Part shown: positions 23,811 to 31,234 of the stretch, piece by piece
Layout: each line of letters starts with the position of its first letter
Numbering within the stretch: position 1 is the stretch's first letter
From: Patescibacteria group bacterium
Lineage (GTDB): Bacteria > Patescibacteriota > Gracilibacteria > Peribacterales > Peribacteraceae
Length of the DNA: 43,830 nucleotides
Reading direction: 5' to 3'
Assembly (NCBI GenBank): GCA_018814875.1
Contig: JAHIYH010000026.1
Location: forward strand, 1 to 43,830
Position numbers and translations under genes: made by a program
The notes under the pieces: generated by a model
Told to the model about the DNA's origin: nothing
Database searches by the model: none
The model's input: only the letters and a program-made list of their open reading frames with translations

Positions 23811-25084
23811 ACCAGCTTCTCGTAATCATGTGCAAGCAATTGTGAATTCACCTGTCGAATCAGCTCCATAACCACACCTACAATAATAATGAGTCCTGAA
23901 CCAGAGATGATAAGATCTTGCGAACTCAAGTTTGAATACTTGGTGAATACAAGCGGCATTATGGCAACAATACCGAGGAAGCTGCCTCCCCACAGATTCA
24001 ACCTGCTGGACGTCTTTGCAAGAATCTCCGCTGTCTGTTTACCAGGGCGAATACCGGGGATAAATCCACCACGCTTCTGTATGGTTTCTGCAATTTCGTC
24101 AGGGCGGAACGTGACCGAAACATAGAAGTATGTGAACGCCATCACCAATAAGAAGTAGATGAATATGTACGGAATACTCGGTGCAGAAGGATTTAAGTAG
24201 GTTGTGATAAAGCTAACTACTGATGCGAAATTTGGAGCGGTAGAAAGGAATTGCGCAACGATCGCCGGAAGCGTCATCAAAGAAATTGCAAAGATGATAG
24301 GGATCATCCCAGCTTGGTTGAGTCGAATTGGAATACCACCTTGCACACCACGTCCTGCTCCTTGGTTGGCATATGTAATAGGAATCAAGCGATGAGCGTC
24401 TGTGAATAGAACAACCGCAACAAGAGTTGCCAATGAGATGATGCAGAATAGATAGAAAGCTGCCATCTTGCCTTCTCCTGCGATAAAGAGCGAACTTAAC
24501 ACAGCAGGAATTCCAGAGATTATTCCAGTAAAGATGATCAACGAGATACCATTACCAATTCCCTTCTCTGTAATTAGCTCACCCAACCACATTATGAACA
24601 ACGAACCAGTGGTCACGAATAGCATCGGTGCCAAAACACCGGGAAAACTAAGATCAATCAAATTAGCTCCTCCACGACTAAGCAAAATCAGGAAGCCGTA
24701 GCTCTGCACAAAGGCGAGAGGAACAGTGAGGTAACGTGTGTAGCGATTGATCTGCTGCTGCCCTTGTGCCCCTTCTTTCTGCATTGCTTCCAGCTTGGGG
24801 AAAATAACAGTACTCAATTGCATGATAATCGATGCATTTATGTACGGGGAAAGCCCCAGAAGAACAATAGAGAAGTTATCAATCGATCCACCTGTCAGTG
24901 CTGCAAAAACTCCTACGATGCCAGATCCGTCACGTGATTCCAGAAATTGTCTGAGTGCAGACGGATCAGATCCGGGGATCGTAATATGCGCTGCAATGCG
25001 ATACACCAAAAGAATGCCGAGTGTAAAGATAATGCGCTTACGAAGATCCTCGGAGTGCCAGAGTTGTTGGAGATATGTGAACAT
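23807..25084 (-). CDS. secY: Protein translocase subunit SecY
   Basis: Main channel of the Sec translocase in the cell membrane. 425 residues with ten membrane segments in the usual pattern: RIIFTLGILLVYRIAAHITIPG (TM1), the plug region, GLSPYINASIIMQL (TM2), GISLIIFTGIISGIPAV, FFT-type loops, QGAGRGVQGGIPIRLNQAGMIPIIFA and RPDEIAETIQKRGGFIPGIRPG, both signature blocks. It ends HDYEKLV. It precedes adk and follows L15, as is normal. The last four bases overlap an orphan gene. Confidence 0.97.
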   Translation of the reverse strand: MFTYLQQLWHSEDLRKRIIFTLGILLVYRIAAHITIPGSDPSALRQFLESRDGSGIVGVFAALTGGSIDNFSIVLLGLSPYINASIIMQLSTVIFPKLEAMQKEGAQGQQQINRYTRYLTVPLAFVQSYGFLILLSRGGANLIDLSFPGVLAPMLFVTTGSLFIMWLGELITEKGIGNGISLIIFTGIISGIPAVLSSLFIAGEGKMAAFYLFCIISLATLVAVVLFTDAHRLIPITYANQGAGRGVQGGIPIRLNQAGMIPIIFAISLMTLPAIVAQFLSTAPNFASVVSFITTYLNPSAPSIPYIFIYFLLVMAFTYFYVSVTFRPDEIAETIQKRGGFIPGIRPGKQTAEILAKTSSRLNLWGGSFLGIVAIMPLVFTKYSNLSSQDLIISGSGLIIIVGVVMELIRQVNSQLLAHDYEKLV

Positions 25085-25112
25085 GGAATAGATCTGTTGG
25101 TGAGATTAATAA

Positions 25113-25212
25113 CTACTGACTAGTATCTAGTATTTCGTATTTAGTATCTAGGGGATAAAATCGAACATTTCATAGATCATACGAGATACGAAATACTAAA
25201 TACGAGATACGA
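25113..25212. repeat. Inverted word repeat (TATTTCGTATTTAGTATC family)
   Basis: CTAGTATTTCGTATTTAGTA words face ACGAGATACGAAATACTAAA. The right arm extends into the end of the L15 gene, so the final L15 codons (VSRI-stop) are repeat words. Confidence 0.8.
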
Positions 25213-25639
25213 TTTCGACTTTTCCTCCTGCCTTCTCAATAGCCGCAATCGCTGTCTTAGATGCAGCATGCACCGTAAGCTCCAGCTTCTTTGTAACCTC
25301 TCCTCTTCCCAAAATCTTAATAGGATTCTTGGCACGTACGAGCTGTGCCTCCTTGAGCGCTGCAACGTCATACGATCCTGCACTAAGCTGTTCAAGATCA
25401 GATAGATTAATCACTTCGAATTCCACTCGATTGGGATTTCTGAATCCTCCGAGTTTAGGTTGACGCATGAGAAGTGGCGTTTGTCCTCCTTCAAAAGCAA
25501 ACCTACGCGAAGCACCTGCACGAGAACGCTGACCCTTGGTTCCTTTTCCAGCCGTTGTTCCGTTACCAGAACCACTTCCACGCCCTTTGCGCTTGCGTGC
25601 CTTCTTGGAACCCTTTGCCGGAGAAAGTTGATGGAGCAT
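25196..25639 (-). CDS. rplO: Ribosomal protein uL15
   Basis: 147 residues. N-terminal Gly/Arg-rich blocks (KGSKKARKRKGRGSGSGNGT, GKGTKGQRSRAGASRRFAFEGGQTPL) and the C-terminal KIEAAGGKVE-type core (AAIEKAGGKVEIV) identify it. It starts LSPAKGSKK, as usual. The stop codon sits inside the repeat arm. It lies upstream of secY, but the usual L30 partner before it is missing and two non-ribosomal genes sit there instead. Confidence 0.96.
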   Translation of the reverse strand: MLHQLSPAKGSKKARKRKGRGSGSGNGTTAGKGTKGQRSRAGASRRFAFEGGQTPLLMRQPKLGGFRNPNRVEFEVINLSDLEQLSAGSYDVAALKEAQLVRAKNPIKILGRGEVTKKLELTVHAASKTAIAAIEKAGGKVEIVSRI

Positions 25640-25744
25640 TTTTAGAGGGAAAATCCTGCCATTCCTAAAAGGAAAGCAACGCAGGGCACTATAGGGCTAT
25701 ATTTCCTTGTCCTCAAGCGATTCTTGGAGATTTTCTGGTGTCTT

Positions 25745-25836
25745 CAGCTTCGTTAGCTTCATTAGCTTCGTTAGATAAAAAGTTAGTACTGTTTTCAGAT
25801 TTTTAATTAAGCTAATGAATCTAATGAAGCTACAAG
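25745..25836. repeat. Inverted word repeat (AGCTTCGTTAGCTTCATTAGC family)
   Basis: AGCTTCGTTAGCTTCATTAG words (25748-25774) face GCTAATGAATCTAATGAAGC (25811-25830) directly upstream of the CAP-gene -10. Confidence 0.75.
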
Positions 25837-25837
25837 C

Positions 25838-25843
25838 TATAAT
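25838..25843 (+). promoter_or_regulatory. -10 box (TATAAT) of the CAP-domain gene
   Basis: Consensus TATAAT ends 7 bases before the ATG at 25851. This makes 25851 the likely leaderless start and puts the in-frame ATGs at 25815, 25824 and 25842 upstream of transcription. Confidence 0.55.
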
Positions 25844-25850
25844 GGATTCA

Positions 25851-27002
25851 ATGCGCATACGCTCCCTACTACTAGCGGTGGTGCTACTCTTGATAGGAAT
25901 AAATTCGAATCAAGCCAATGCAGCTCAATCCTACGAAGCAAAGTTCCTCACACGTGCAGGTGCCGCAGAACTTCTGCTGAGAGCAAGCCGAGAAGTAATC
26001 CCCGATTTAACACAAGATGTACATCTCTACCCTGACGTAATAGCTGAACAAACACATACCAAATATATTATCTACGCTACTTCACTAAAAATGATCGATC
26101 CAGAACCTAAACGTGGTCTCCTATTTCCGTATCGTTCTGTATCTCGTACAGAATTTTTAAAGATGATGACTATTGCTTTTGATATACCTAAATCAATCCC
26201 CCACTCTTTTAAAGATATCGAACAAGATGCGTGGTACGCACCATATGCAGGACTTGCCTACTACTATGTTCTCTTCGATGATGCGATCGAAACACAGGAA
26301 CTTACACCTAGCATGCGCGTCACACGTGGCGAAGCAGAAGCTGCACTGAAACGTTTCTTTTTGATTGAGCCAGATCTCTTACCAAACAATTTTTCATTTA
26401 CAGTGGAAGAGGAACAAGTGAGCCGCATTCGTGTTACTCCTGCCATCGTAAAAAATGCGATTCTCAATCTCTTTAAAAAAGTAGAAGTAGCACGACCGGA
26501 TACCACACGTCATGAAGTAATCGAACTCTTAAACAATGAACGCTCCAAAAAAGGCCTTCCTATTCTTACAGAGAATATCCTATTGCGTATATCTGCCCAA
26601 AAACATGCGAAAGATATGTACCAACGTGGATACTTTAGCCACACCACACCAGAGGGATTAGATTATGTTGATCGCATTCGAGCAACAAATTATTTGGAGG
26701 TGGATCAATCCAAATGTGGATGCAAAACAGTCTTCAACTTGCGCACACTTATCGATACAGGCCGCAGAGAAATCACTCCAAATTCAATAACCACACAAAC
26801 AGATATCTGCGGCTGCAAACCACGCTTTGCTGTTGGCGAGAATATAGCCAAAGGTCAGCTTACTGCCACGCAAGTAAATGAAGACTGGATGAATTCACCA
26901 GAACACAGAGCTAATATTCTCCATCCACAGTTTGACGAAATTGGTATCGGGCTCTTTGGAGATGTTTGGGTACAGAACTTTGGACGGATGCAAATCGAAT
27001 AA
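25851..27002 (+). CDS. Secreted CAP-domain protein with an SLH-like N-terminal region
   Basis: 383 residues from the ATG at 25851, which opens a clean signal peptide (MRIRSLLLAVVLLLIGINSN..ANAA). Residues about 28-150 resemble S-layer homology modules (PYRSVSRTEFLKMMTIAF, SFKDIEQDAWYAPYAGLAYYY), which bind cell-wall polymers. The C-terminal CAP/SCP domain (about 220-383) has HEVIELLNNERSKKGLPIL, HAKDMYQRGYFSHTTPEG, GENIAKGQLTATQV and NSPEHRANILHPQFDEIGIG. A 40-residue insertion between the two CAP halves carries two CGC motifs. It is on the strand opposite to the ribosomal genes, in the position where L30 usually lies. Function of bacterial CAP proteins is poorly known. Confidence 0.9.
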   Translation: MRIRSLLLAVVLLLIGINSNQANAAQSYEAKFLTRAGAAELLLRASREVIPDLTQDVHLYPDVIAEQTHTKYIIYATSLKMIDPEPKRGLLFPYRSVSRTEFLKMMTIAFDIPKSIPHSFKDIEQDAWYAPYAGLAYYYVLFDDAIETQELTPSMRVTRGEAEAALKRFFLIEPDLLPNNFSFTVEEEQVSRIRVTPAIVKNAILNLFKKVEVARPDTTRHEVIELLNNERSKKGLPILTENILLRISAQKHAKDMYQRGYFSHTTPEGLDYVDRIRATNYLEVDQSKCGCKTVFNLRTLIDTGRREITPNSITTQTDICGCKPRFAVGENIAKGQLTATQVNEDWMNSPEHRANILHPQFDEIGIGLFGDVWVQNFGRMQIE

Positions 27003-27007
27003 AGTTT

Positions 27008-27106
27008 GATGGTTTTTTGTTTATTGGTTTTTGGTTTCCTCGACATTGAATGTGAAAATAACTTCTTAACCAAAAACTAAAAACCAGAAACCAGCCAACC
27101 AAACTT
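27008..27106. repeat. Inverted word repeat (TTGGTTTTTGG family)
   Basis: GGTTTTTTGTTTATTGGTTT words face AACCAAAAACTAAAAACCAG between the convergent CAP and DJ-1 genes; likely a bidirectional terminator. Confidence 0.75.
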
Positions 27107-27123
27107 CCTCCCATTCAACCTTC

Positions 27124-27633
27124 TTATAAAGTCGCCAACGTCCGTCCAAATTCCTCCGCCGCAGACGGTCCATTCGCTGTAACAATCAATCCATCAACTG
27201 TAACACTATCTCCTGTGTACTGTGCACCATATTTCTCGATTGTCTTTTGTTGTTCGCCTTCGCTGTCCCAAACCGTTGCTTTTTTTCCATCCAGAACCTT
27301 TGCTTTGGCAAGAATAATAGGAGCAATACAAATGGCTCCTAGAGGCTTATTTGAACGAACTGTTTCGTGCGCAATCCTGAGTGCTTCGGGATCATCAAAG
27401 AACTGTGATGCCCCAGGACCTCCTATAAATGCAATGCAATCGTATTCTCCAACTTGAACATCCTTGAGAGAAATCGAAGATTCTTCTGTGCCACCAAGTT
27501 TTCCGTAGCACGGACCCGCCTCACTGCTTCCTAAAATAATTTCGAATCCTGCATTTACTAAACCATCTCTTGTGCCATTTAGTTCCATATCTTGGAATCC
27601 TTGCTTTGCGATGATTAGGAGGGCTTGTTTCAT
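27124..27633 (-). CDS. DJ-1/PfpI family protein
   Basis: 169 residues, class I glutamine-amidotransferase-like fold. Motifs: KQALLIIAKQGFQDMEL at the start, DCIAFIGGPGAS, the nucleophile elbow GAICIAPIILAKA with its Cys, and VTANGPSAAEEFG at the end. The family includes deglycase or glyoxalase-like and protease-like members; the substrate cannot be told. Extended -10 TGATATACT lies 9 bases before the ATG. It is inserted between S5 and L15 together with the CAP gene and has its own promoter. Confidence 0.92.
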   Translation of the reverse strand: MKQALLIIAKQGFQDMELNGTRDGLVNAGFEIILGSSEAGPCYGKLGGTEESSISLKDVQVGEYDCIAFIGGPGASQFFDDPEALRIAHETVRSNKPLGAICIAPIILAKAKVLDGKKATVWDSEGEQQKTIEKYGAQYTGDSVTVDGLIVTANGPSAAEEFGRTLATL

Positions 27634-27642
27634 AGTATATAC

Positions 27643-27651
27643 AGTATATCA
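27643..27651 (-). promoter_or_regulatory. Extended -10 of the DJ-1/PfpI gene
   Basis: TGATATACT (TATACT at 27648-27643), 9 bases from the ATG; leaderless or nearly so. It shows this gene is not simply read from the ribosomal transcript. Confidence 0.5.
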
Positions 27652-27687
27652 AACAGGGATAATCATCAAAAACACACTAATAAGTCT

Positions 27688-27798
27688 ACAACTATTTAGT
27701 TAAATAGTTGTAAGATTGAAACAGATTAATAGTTAAGTAGTTGCGCAACTCCTTAATGAATTTCTCAACCATCCTCAACCGCACCCGAGGACGGGTGC
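27688..27798. repeat. Palindrome, AATAGTTAAGTAG words and a GC-rich hairpin
   Basis: ACAACTATTT-AGTT-AAATAGTTGT (27688-27711) is followed by related words and by GCACCCG-AGGA-CGGGTGC (27781-27798). The gap 27634-27939 also holds AGCCTT-ggcg-AAGGCT (27850-27865) and TTAACTATTAACTT words near 27885-27940. No coding sequence is seen in it; it probably terminates the S5 end of the ribosomal transcript. Confidence 0.6.
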
Positions 27799-27939
27799 TT
27801 CTGGATTATTGTTAAATCATTCTGAATTTTTCATTTTCTTGCCGGCCGTAGCCTTGGCGAAGGCTGGTCATTTTTAATTATTCACTATTAACTTTTAACT
27901 ACTTGTCATGAATTTATTGAATGATTAACTATTAACTTA

Positions 27940-28563
27940 TCAATTGACCACATCCTCCCTCTTAACCTCTGTAACAGTCATCTGCTCCTTTTCAAGAATC
28001 TCAGCATCTTGCTTAGCTTCCGACTGCGCCTTGTCCAGATCAATAATCTTCTTATCCTCGCTCTTATCATCATCTAGCGGAGTACCCCTGAGCCTCTTAA
28101 GAGCCTTCATTACAGCCTGAGCATTAACAAGCTTGTTGGTTGTTCCATAGCGCTTGGAAAGCACATTTCGAACCCCTGCATGCTCCAAGATAACACGCAA
28201 CGCACCTCCTGCAATGATTCCTGTTCCTTCACGGGCAGGTAGCAAACGAATTCTGGCTGCTTTGAACTTCTGGTCTATCTCGTGTGGGATGGTGCCATTC
28301 ACAATTGGAACACTAATCATATTACGCTTCGCATCAGCTGCAGCTTTTTTTACAGATGCCTGCACCTCCGAAGCTTTCCCTGTCCCTAGTCCTACTTTTC
28401 CTTTTTTATTCCCAATAACCACAACTGTTCTAAACCGTAGACGACGTCCACCTTTTACAACACGTGTGACACGATCCACGGAGAGTGTTGTCTCTTCGAA
28501 TTCCTTAGGCTCACGGGATCTGCGGTCTGAACGTTTGCGATCGGGGCGGGAAGTCTTGGGCAT
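27940..28563 (-). CDS. rpsE: Ribosomal protein uS5 with a charged tail
   Basis: 207 residues; the core contains VDRVTRVVKGGRRLRFRTVVVIGNKKGKVGLGTGKA (RNA-binding domain), VPIVNGTIPHEI, LLPAREGTGIIAGGALRVILEHAGV and NVLSKRYGTTNKLVNAQAVMKAL. The last 35-40 residues (DKSEDKKIIDLDKAQSEAK..) are an extra charged tail. S5 shapes the mRNA entry tunnel. It is followed downstream by the DJ-1 and CAP genes rather than L30-L15. Confidence 0.96.
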   Translation of the reverse strand: MPKTSRPDRKRSDRRSREPKEFEETTLSVDRVTRVVKGGRRLRFRTVVVIGNKKGKVGLGTGKASEVQASVKKAAADAKRNMISVPIVNGTIPHEIDQKFKAARIRLLPAREGTGIIAGGALRVILEHAGVRNVLSKRYGTTNKLVNAQAVMKALKRLRGTPLDDDKSEDKKIIDLDKAQSEAKQDAEILEKEQMTVTEVKREDVVN

Positions 28564-28565
28564 AT

Positions 28566-28607
28566 TATTAATTAAGAATTAAGAATGTAGAATTAAGAAT
28601 TATAATC
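28566..28607. repeat. Word repeat (AATTAAGAATTAAGAATG)
   Basis: Three AATTAAG/AGAATTA words between the 84-residue orphan and S5. The repeat contains the orphan's last codons and stop (TAATTCTTAATTC on the minus strand). Confidence 0.65.
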
Positions 28608-28847
28608 AAGTATCATATTGCATTTATCCTCAAAAAAGTGACGGCATGCGAGAACTCTGTATTCTCCTTCATTATCCTCAAGAATAACCGACAAGCAATC
28701 TCCCACCCTATCTCCACTATCATCTGGTTCAAATATCGAAAGCTCTTCCTTTATTCTCGTTGACGATGGGTCAAAAGATCTTCCGTGCAATTGCTCTGCA
28801 AGCTCTAGTAATGATTCTGGGACCTGTGTTGGAGATGAGATGGGCAT
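28593..28847 (-). CDS. Orphan 84-residue acidic protein between L18 and S5
   Basis: Not recognised. N-terminal part VPESLLELAEQLHGRSFDPS is helical; the rest (FEPDDSGDRVGDCLSVILED, then EYRVLACRHFFEDKCNMIL) looks like short beta strands with three Cys residues. Acidic, unlike its basic ribosomal neighbours, with no signal or membrane segment. L18 and S5 are normally adjacent. The frame uses ATG and ends in a repeat word. Its regular codon use and position in an essential operon make it plausible, but I cannot name a function. Confidence 0.55.
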   Translation of the reverse strand: MPISSPTQVPESLLELAEQLHGRSFDPSSTRIKEELSIFEPDDSGDRVGDCLSVILEDNEGEYRVLACRHFFEDKCNMILDYNS

Positions 28848-28856
28848 AGAAATGAA

Positions 28857-28888
28857 AGTTAATTGTTAACTGTTAATTGTTAATTGTC
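28857..28888. repeat. Word repeat (GTTAATTGTTAACTG)
   Basis: Four TTAATTG/TTAACTG words between L18 and the 84-residue orphan; it touches the L18 stop. Confidence 0.65.
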
Positions 28889-29231
28889 AGAATTTGAGTC
28901 CACCTTCGCGGGCTGCGTCTGCGAGTTCTTTTATACAGCCATGATAGGTATAAGCATTGCGGTCAAAAACTACAGTAGAAATCTTGGCATCTTTTGCCTT
29001 CTTTGCGACTAGCACTCCTAGCTTCTTTGCACCCTCCACATTAGGCTTGGTCTTGGCTTCTTTTGTGCTGGCTGAGACGATTGTCTTGCCAGTTGTATCA
29101 TCTATTAATTGCACAGTAAGTTGCGTATGTGAACGGAATACCGTCATACGCGGACACTCAGGTGTGCCGCTTATCTTTGCACGAATGCGTCTCTTACGTG
29201 CGACCCGATTCTGTAACTTTTTCATAAACAT
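28887..29231 (-). CDS. rplR: Ribosomal protein uL18
   Basis: 114 residues (112 if the second ATG at 29225 is used). It binds 5S rRNA. Motifs: [43 protein letters not shown] and the C-terminal [28 protein letters not shown], all diagnostic. It follows L6 with a short gap. Start choice between 29231 and 29225 is uncertain because neither has a ribosome binding site. Confidence 0.96.
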   Translation of the reverse strand: MFMKKLQNRVARKRRIRAKISGTPECPRMTVFRSHTQLTVQLIDDTTGKTIVSASTKEAKTKPNVEGAKKLGVLVAKKAKDAKISTVVFDRNAYTYHGCIKELADAAREGGLKF

Positions 29232-29248
29232 AATATTAAGAGGGATTA

Positions 29249-29800
29249 TTAGCCAGCCTTGGCGGCAGTCTTTCCGACTTTGCGACGAACATGCTCATCA
29301 ATATAACGAACACCTTTGCCCTTATATGGTTCCGGCTTACGGAAATCACGAATATCGGCAGCTACTTGACCAACGAGTTGTTTATCAATTCCACGAATAA
29401 TAAGAATATTCTTATTCTTCTCATCCTGCGAGACCTCAATACCTTCGGGAATGAGATAATTGATTGGGTGAGAATGACCAAGGTTCAAAGTAAGCTTTTT
29501 GCCTTGTACTTGCGCTTTGTAACCTACACCAATGATCTCTAATTTCTTCTCGTATCCTTCACTTACACCTTGAATCATATTGGCAACCAACTGACGTGTA
29601 AGACCATGACGTGCACGCGATTGTGCCAGATCATCTTTGCGTTCAATCAATACCCAATCTCCATCAACCTTAACAGAGACTTCTGGAAGGTGCGTATAGC
29701 TCAATTCCCCTTTGGAACCTTTTACTTTTATAACTGCCCCTGCGACTTCTACAGTCACACCGGATGGAAGGGCCACTGGTTTTTTACCTATTCGAGACAT
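29249..29800 (-). CDS. rplF: Ribosomal protein uL6
   Basis: 183 residues from the ATG at 29800 ([14 protein letters not shown], the normal start); an in-frame TTG at 29818 lies inside the S8 coding end and adds nothing conserved. Motifs: [51 protein letters not shown] and the C-terminal [24 protein letters not shown]. It begins two bases after the S8 stop. Confidence 0.96.
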   Translation of the reverse strand: MSRIGKKPVALPSGVTVEVAGAVIKVKGSKGELSYTHLPEVSVKVDGDWVLIERKDDLAQSRARHGLTRQLVANMIQGVSEGYEKKLEIIGVGYKAQVQGKKLTLNLGHSHPINYLIPEGIEVSQDEKNKNILIIRGIDKQLVGQVAADIRDFRKPEPYKGKGVRYIDEHVRRKVGKTAAKAG

Positions 29801-29802
29801 AG

Positions 29803-30192
29803 TTATGCGATGGTACAAAGTACTTCTCCTCCAATCTTCTTTTTACGAGCTTCCTTATCAGTCATCAAGCCCTGACTGGTAGTCAAAATTGCTGTGCCGT
29901 ATCCATGAAGAATCGGGCGTAATTCCTGCGTTCCTTTATATACACGTCGGCCAGGTTTGCTGATACGACTAAGTTCGAGTTTTGGCTTTTTTGGGTTAAA
30001 CGTAACCGTCATGATCTTTTTAGGATCCTCTCCGGAAACAGTGACATCTGCAATCCAATCGTTATCACGCAATAGTTCACACAATTGTTCTTTTGTTCTA
30101 GACCATGGCGCCTGACAATGATTATGTCTTGCACTCTGCGCGTTGCGTATGCGAGTGAGTAAATCGCCTATTGGATCAGTTACATAAGTCAT
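29803..30192 (-). CDS. rpsH: Ribosomal protein uS8
   Basis: 129 residues. VTDPIGDLLTRIRNAQSARH at the start; KLELSRISKPGRRVYKG, then GTAILTTSQGLMTDKEARKKKIGGEVLCTIA at the end, a typical S8 C-terminus. A primary 16S rRNA-binding protein and, in many bacteria, the autogenous regulator of the spc operon. Confidence 0.97.
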   Translation of the reverse strand: MTYVTDPIGDLLTRIRNAQSARHNHCQAPWSRTKEQLCELLRDNDWIADVTVSGEDPKKIMTVTFNPKKPKLELSRISKPGRRVYKGTQELRPILHGYGTAILTTSQGLMTDKEARKKKIGGEVLCTIA

Positions 30193-30220
30193 GATCGTGT
30201 GATTGGGAAACGTGAACTCT

Positions 30221-30292
30221 TAAGGCTTACAGCTTGTTGGCCATTGGCTTTTAGCCAAAAGCCAATATGCCAATATGCTCCTAAGCCAGTAG
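30221..30292. repeat. Inverted word repeat (TTGGCCATTGGCTTTTAGCC family)
   Basis: AGCTTGTTGGCCATTGGCTT words face AGCCAAAAGCCAATATGCCA between S14 and S8. Confidence 0.75.
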
Positions 30293-30316
30293 TGACAAGT
30301 TTAAATATCATAGTAA

Positions 30317-30541
30317 TTACCAAGAAGATTTAGTAACACCCGGAATCTCACCTTCGGAAGCAAGTTCGCGAAAACAAATACGGCAAACTCCAAAGAATCG
30401 CATATAGCCATGACGCCTGCCACAAAGCCCACAACGATTGTATACACGTGTTGGGAACTCTGGCTTCTTGCCTGCAGCTTTGTCTCTCAGGAAGGCCTGG
30501 AGCTTTGTCCTCTGCTTGTTCTTTAGAGCGGTTCTAGCCAT
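30317..30541 (-). CDS. rpsN: Ribosomal protein uS14, zinc-binding form
   Basis: 74 residues. The zinc ribbon is intact: [20 protein letters not shown], two CxxC pairs (Cys37, Cys40, Cys53, Cys56), then [18 protein letters not shown]. Somewhat longer than the usual 61-residue zinc form because of an N-terminal extension ([20 protein letters not shown]). It lies directly after L5, the normal order. Confidence 0.96.
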   Translation of the reverse strand: MARTALKNKQRTKLQAFLRDKAAGKKPEFPTRVYNRCGLCGRRHGYMRFFGVCRICFRELASEGEIPGVTKSSW

Positions 30542-30550
30542 AGAAAAATA

Positions 30551-31234
30551 TTATGAAGAAGAAGTGGAATCAGGGGAATCAGAATCATCATCAGATTTGG
30601 TTTCGGATTCATCAGGAGAGTCAACTGGTATTTTTTCCTTGGTTTCTTTGGTTTCCTTGGTTTCTTTGGTTTCTTTGATTTCCTTTGAATCCTTTTTAAA
30701 CGGCATTCCCATCTGCCTAAGCAATGCTCTCGCTTCATCATCACTATCTGTGGTGGTTGTAATTTGGATCTGCAAACTGAAAATCTGCTTGGCTTCCGGC
30801 AAAGGAACCTCTGGGAAAATAGAGTGATCTTGAATACCGATAGCAAAATTGCCATGGCCGTCGAGATTCGCAGTAACTCCACGGAAGTCACGTATGCGTG
30901 GAAGAGAGTAGTGAAGCAATCTATCAAGAAACTCCTCCATCTTCTTCCCGCGCAAAGTAACCATCGCACCTACAATCATTCCTTCGCGTGTCTTAAAATT
31001 GGAGATGGCTTTGTGTGTCTTAGTGAAGACCGGCTTCTGTCCTGTAATCTGCATAAAGCAATCCGCAATATACTGATGCATTTCTTTGCTATCCATCTTA
31101 GATTTGTTGATACCAACATTCACTACAACCTTCTCGATACGTGGCAAAGCGTAGTAATTACTGATCTTGAGCTCTTTCTTTAGGTTGTCTGCTATAGGAC
31201 CACGTAGCCGATCATGAAGTGGTGAATACGTCAT
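30551..31234 (-). CDS. rplE: Ribosomal protein uL5 with a KET-repeat tail
   Basis: 227 residues; core 1-180 with RIEKVVVNVGINKSKMDSKE, QKPVFTKTHKAISNFKTREGM, VTLRGKKMEEFLDRLLHYSLPRIRDFRG and the FPEV end. Residues 181-227 are additional: about four KET units ([14 protein letters not shown]) and then an acidic Ser/Asp-rich stretch (DESETKSDDDSDSPDS). The KET units come from a GGTTTCTTT microsatellite on the plus strand. L5 binds 5S rRNA. The ATG overlaps the L24 stop (ATGA). Confidence 0.96.
   Translation of the reverse strand: MTYSPLHDRLRGPIADNLKKELKISNYYALPRIEKVVVNVGINKSKMDSKEMHQYIADCFMQITGQKPVFTKTHKAISNFKTREGMIVGAMVTLRGKKMEEFLDRLLHYSLPRIRDFRGVTANLDGHGNFAIGIQDHSIFPEVPLPEAKQIFSLQIQITTTTDSDDEARALLRQMGMPFKKDSKEIKETKETKETKETKEKIPVDSPDESETKSDDDSDSPDSTSSS
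30640..30692 (-). repeat. Nine-base microsatellite in the L5 tail
   Basis: Plus-strand GGTTTCTTT/GGTTTCCTT units, about five copies, encode Lys-Glu-Thr triplets on the minus strand. The same unit recurs in L24 at 31429-31475. Confidence 0.85.

Noticed and set aside
27781-27798. GC hairpin as a classical intrinsic terminator of the ribosomal locus
   Set aside because: There is no T-run after the stem in the minus direction, so I list it only as a hairpin.
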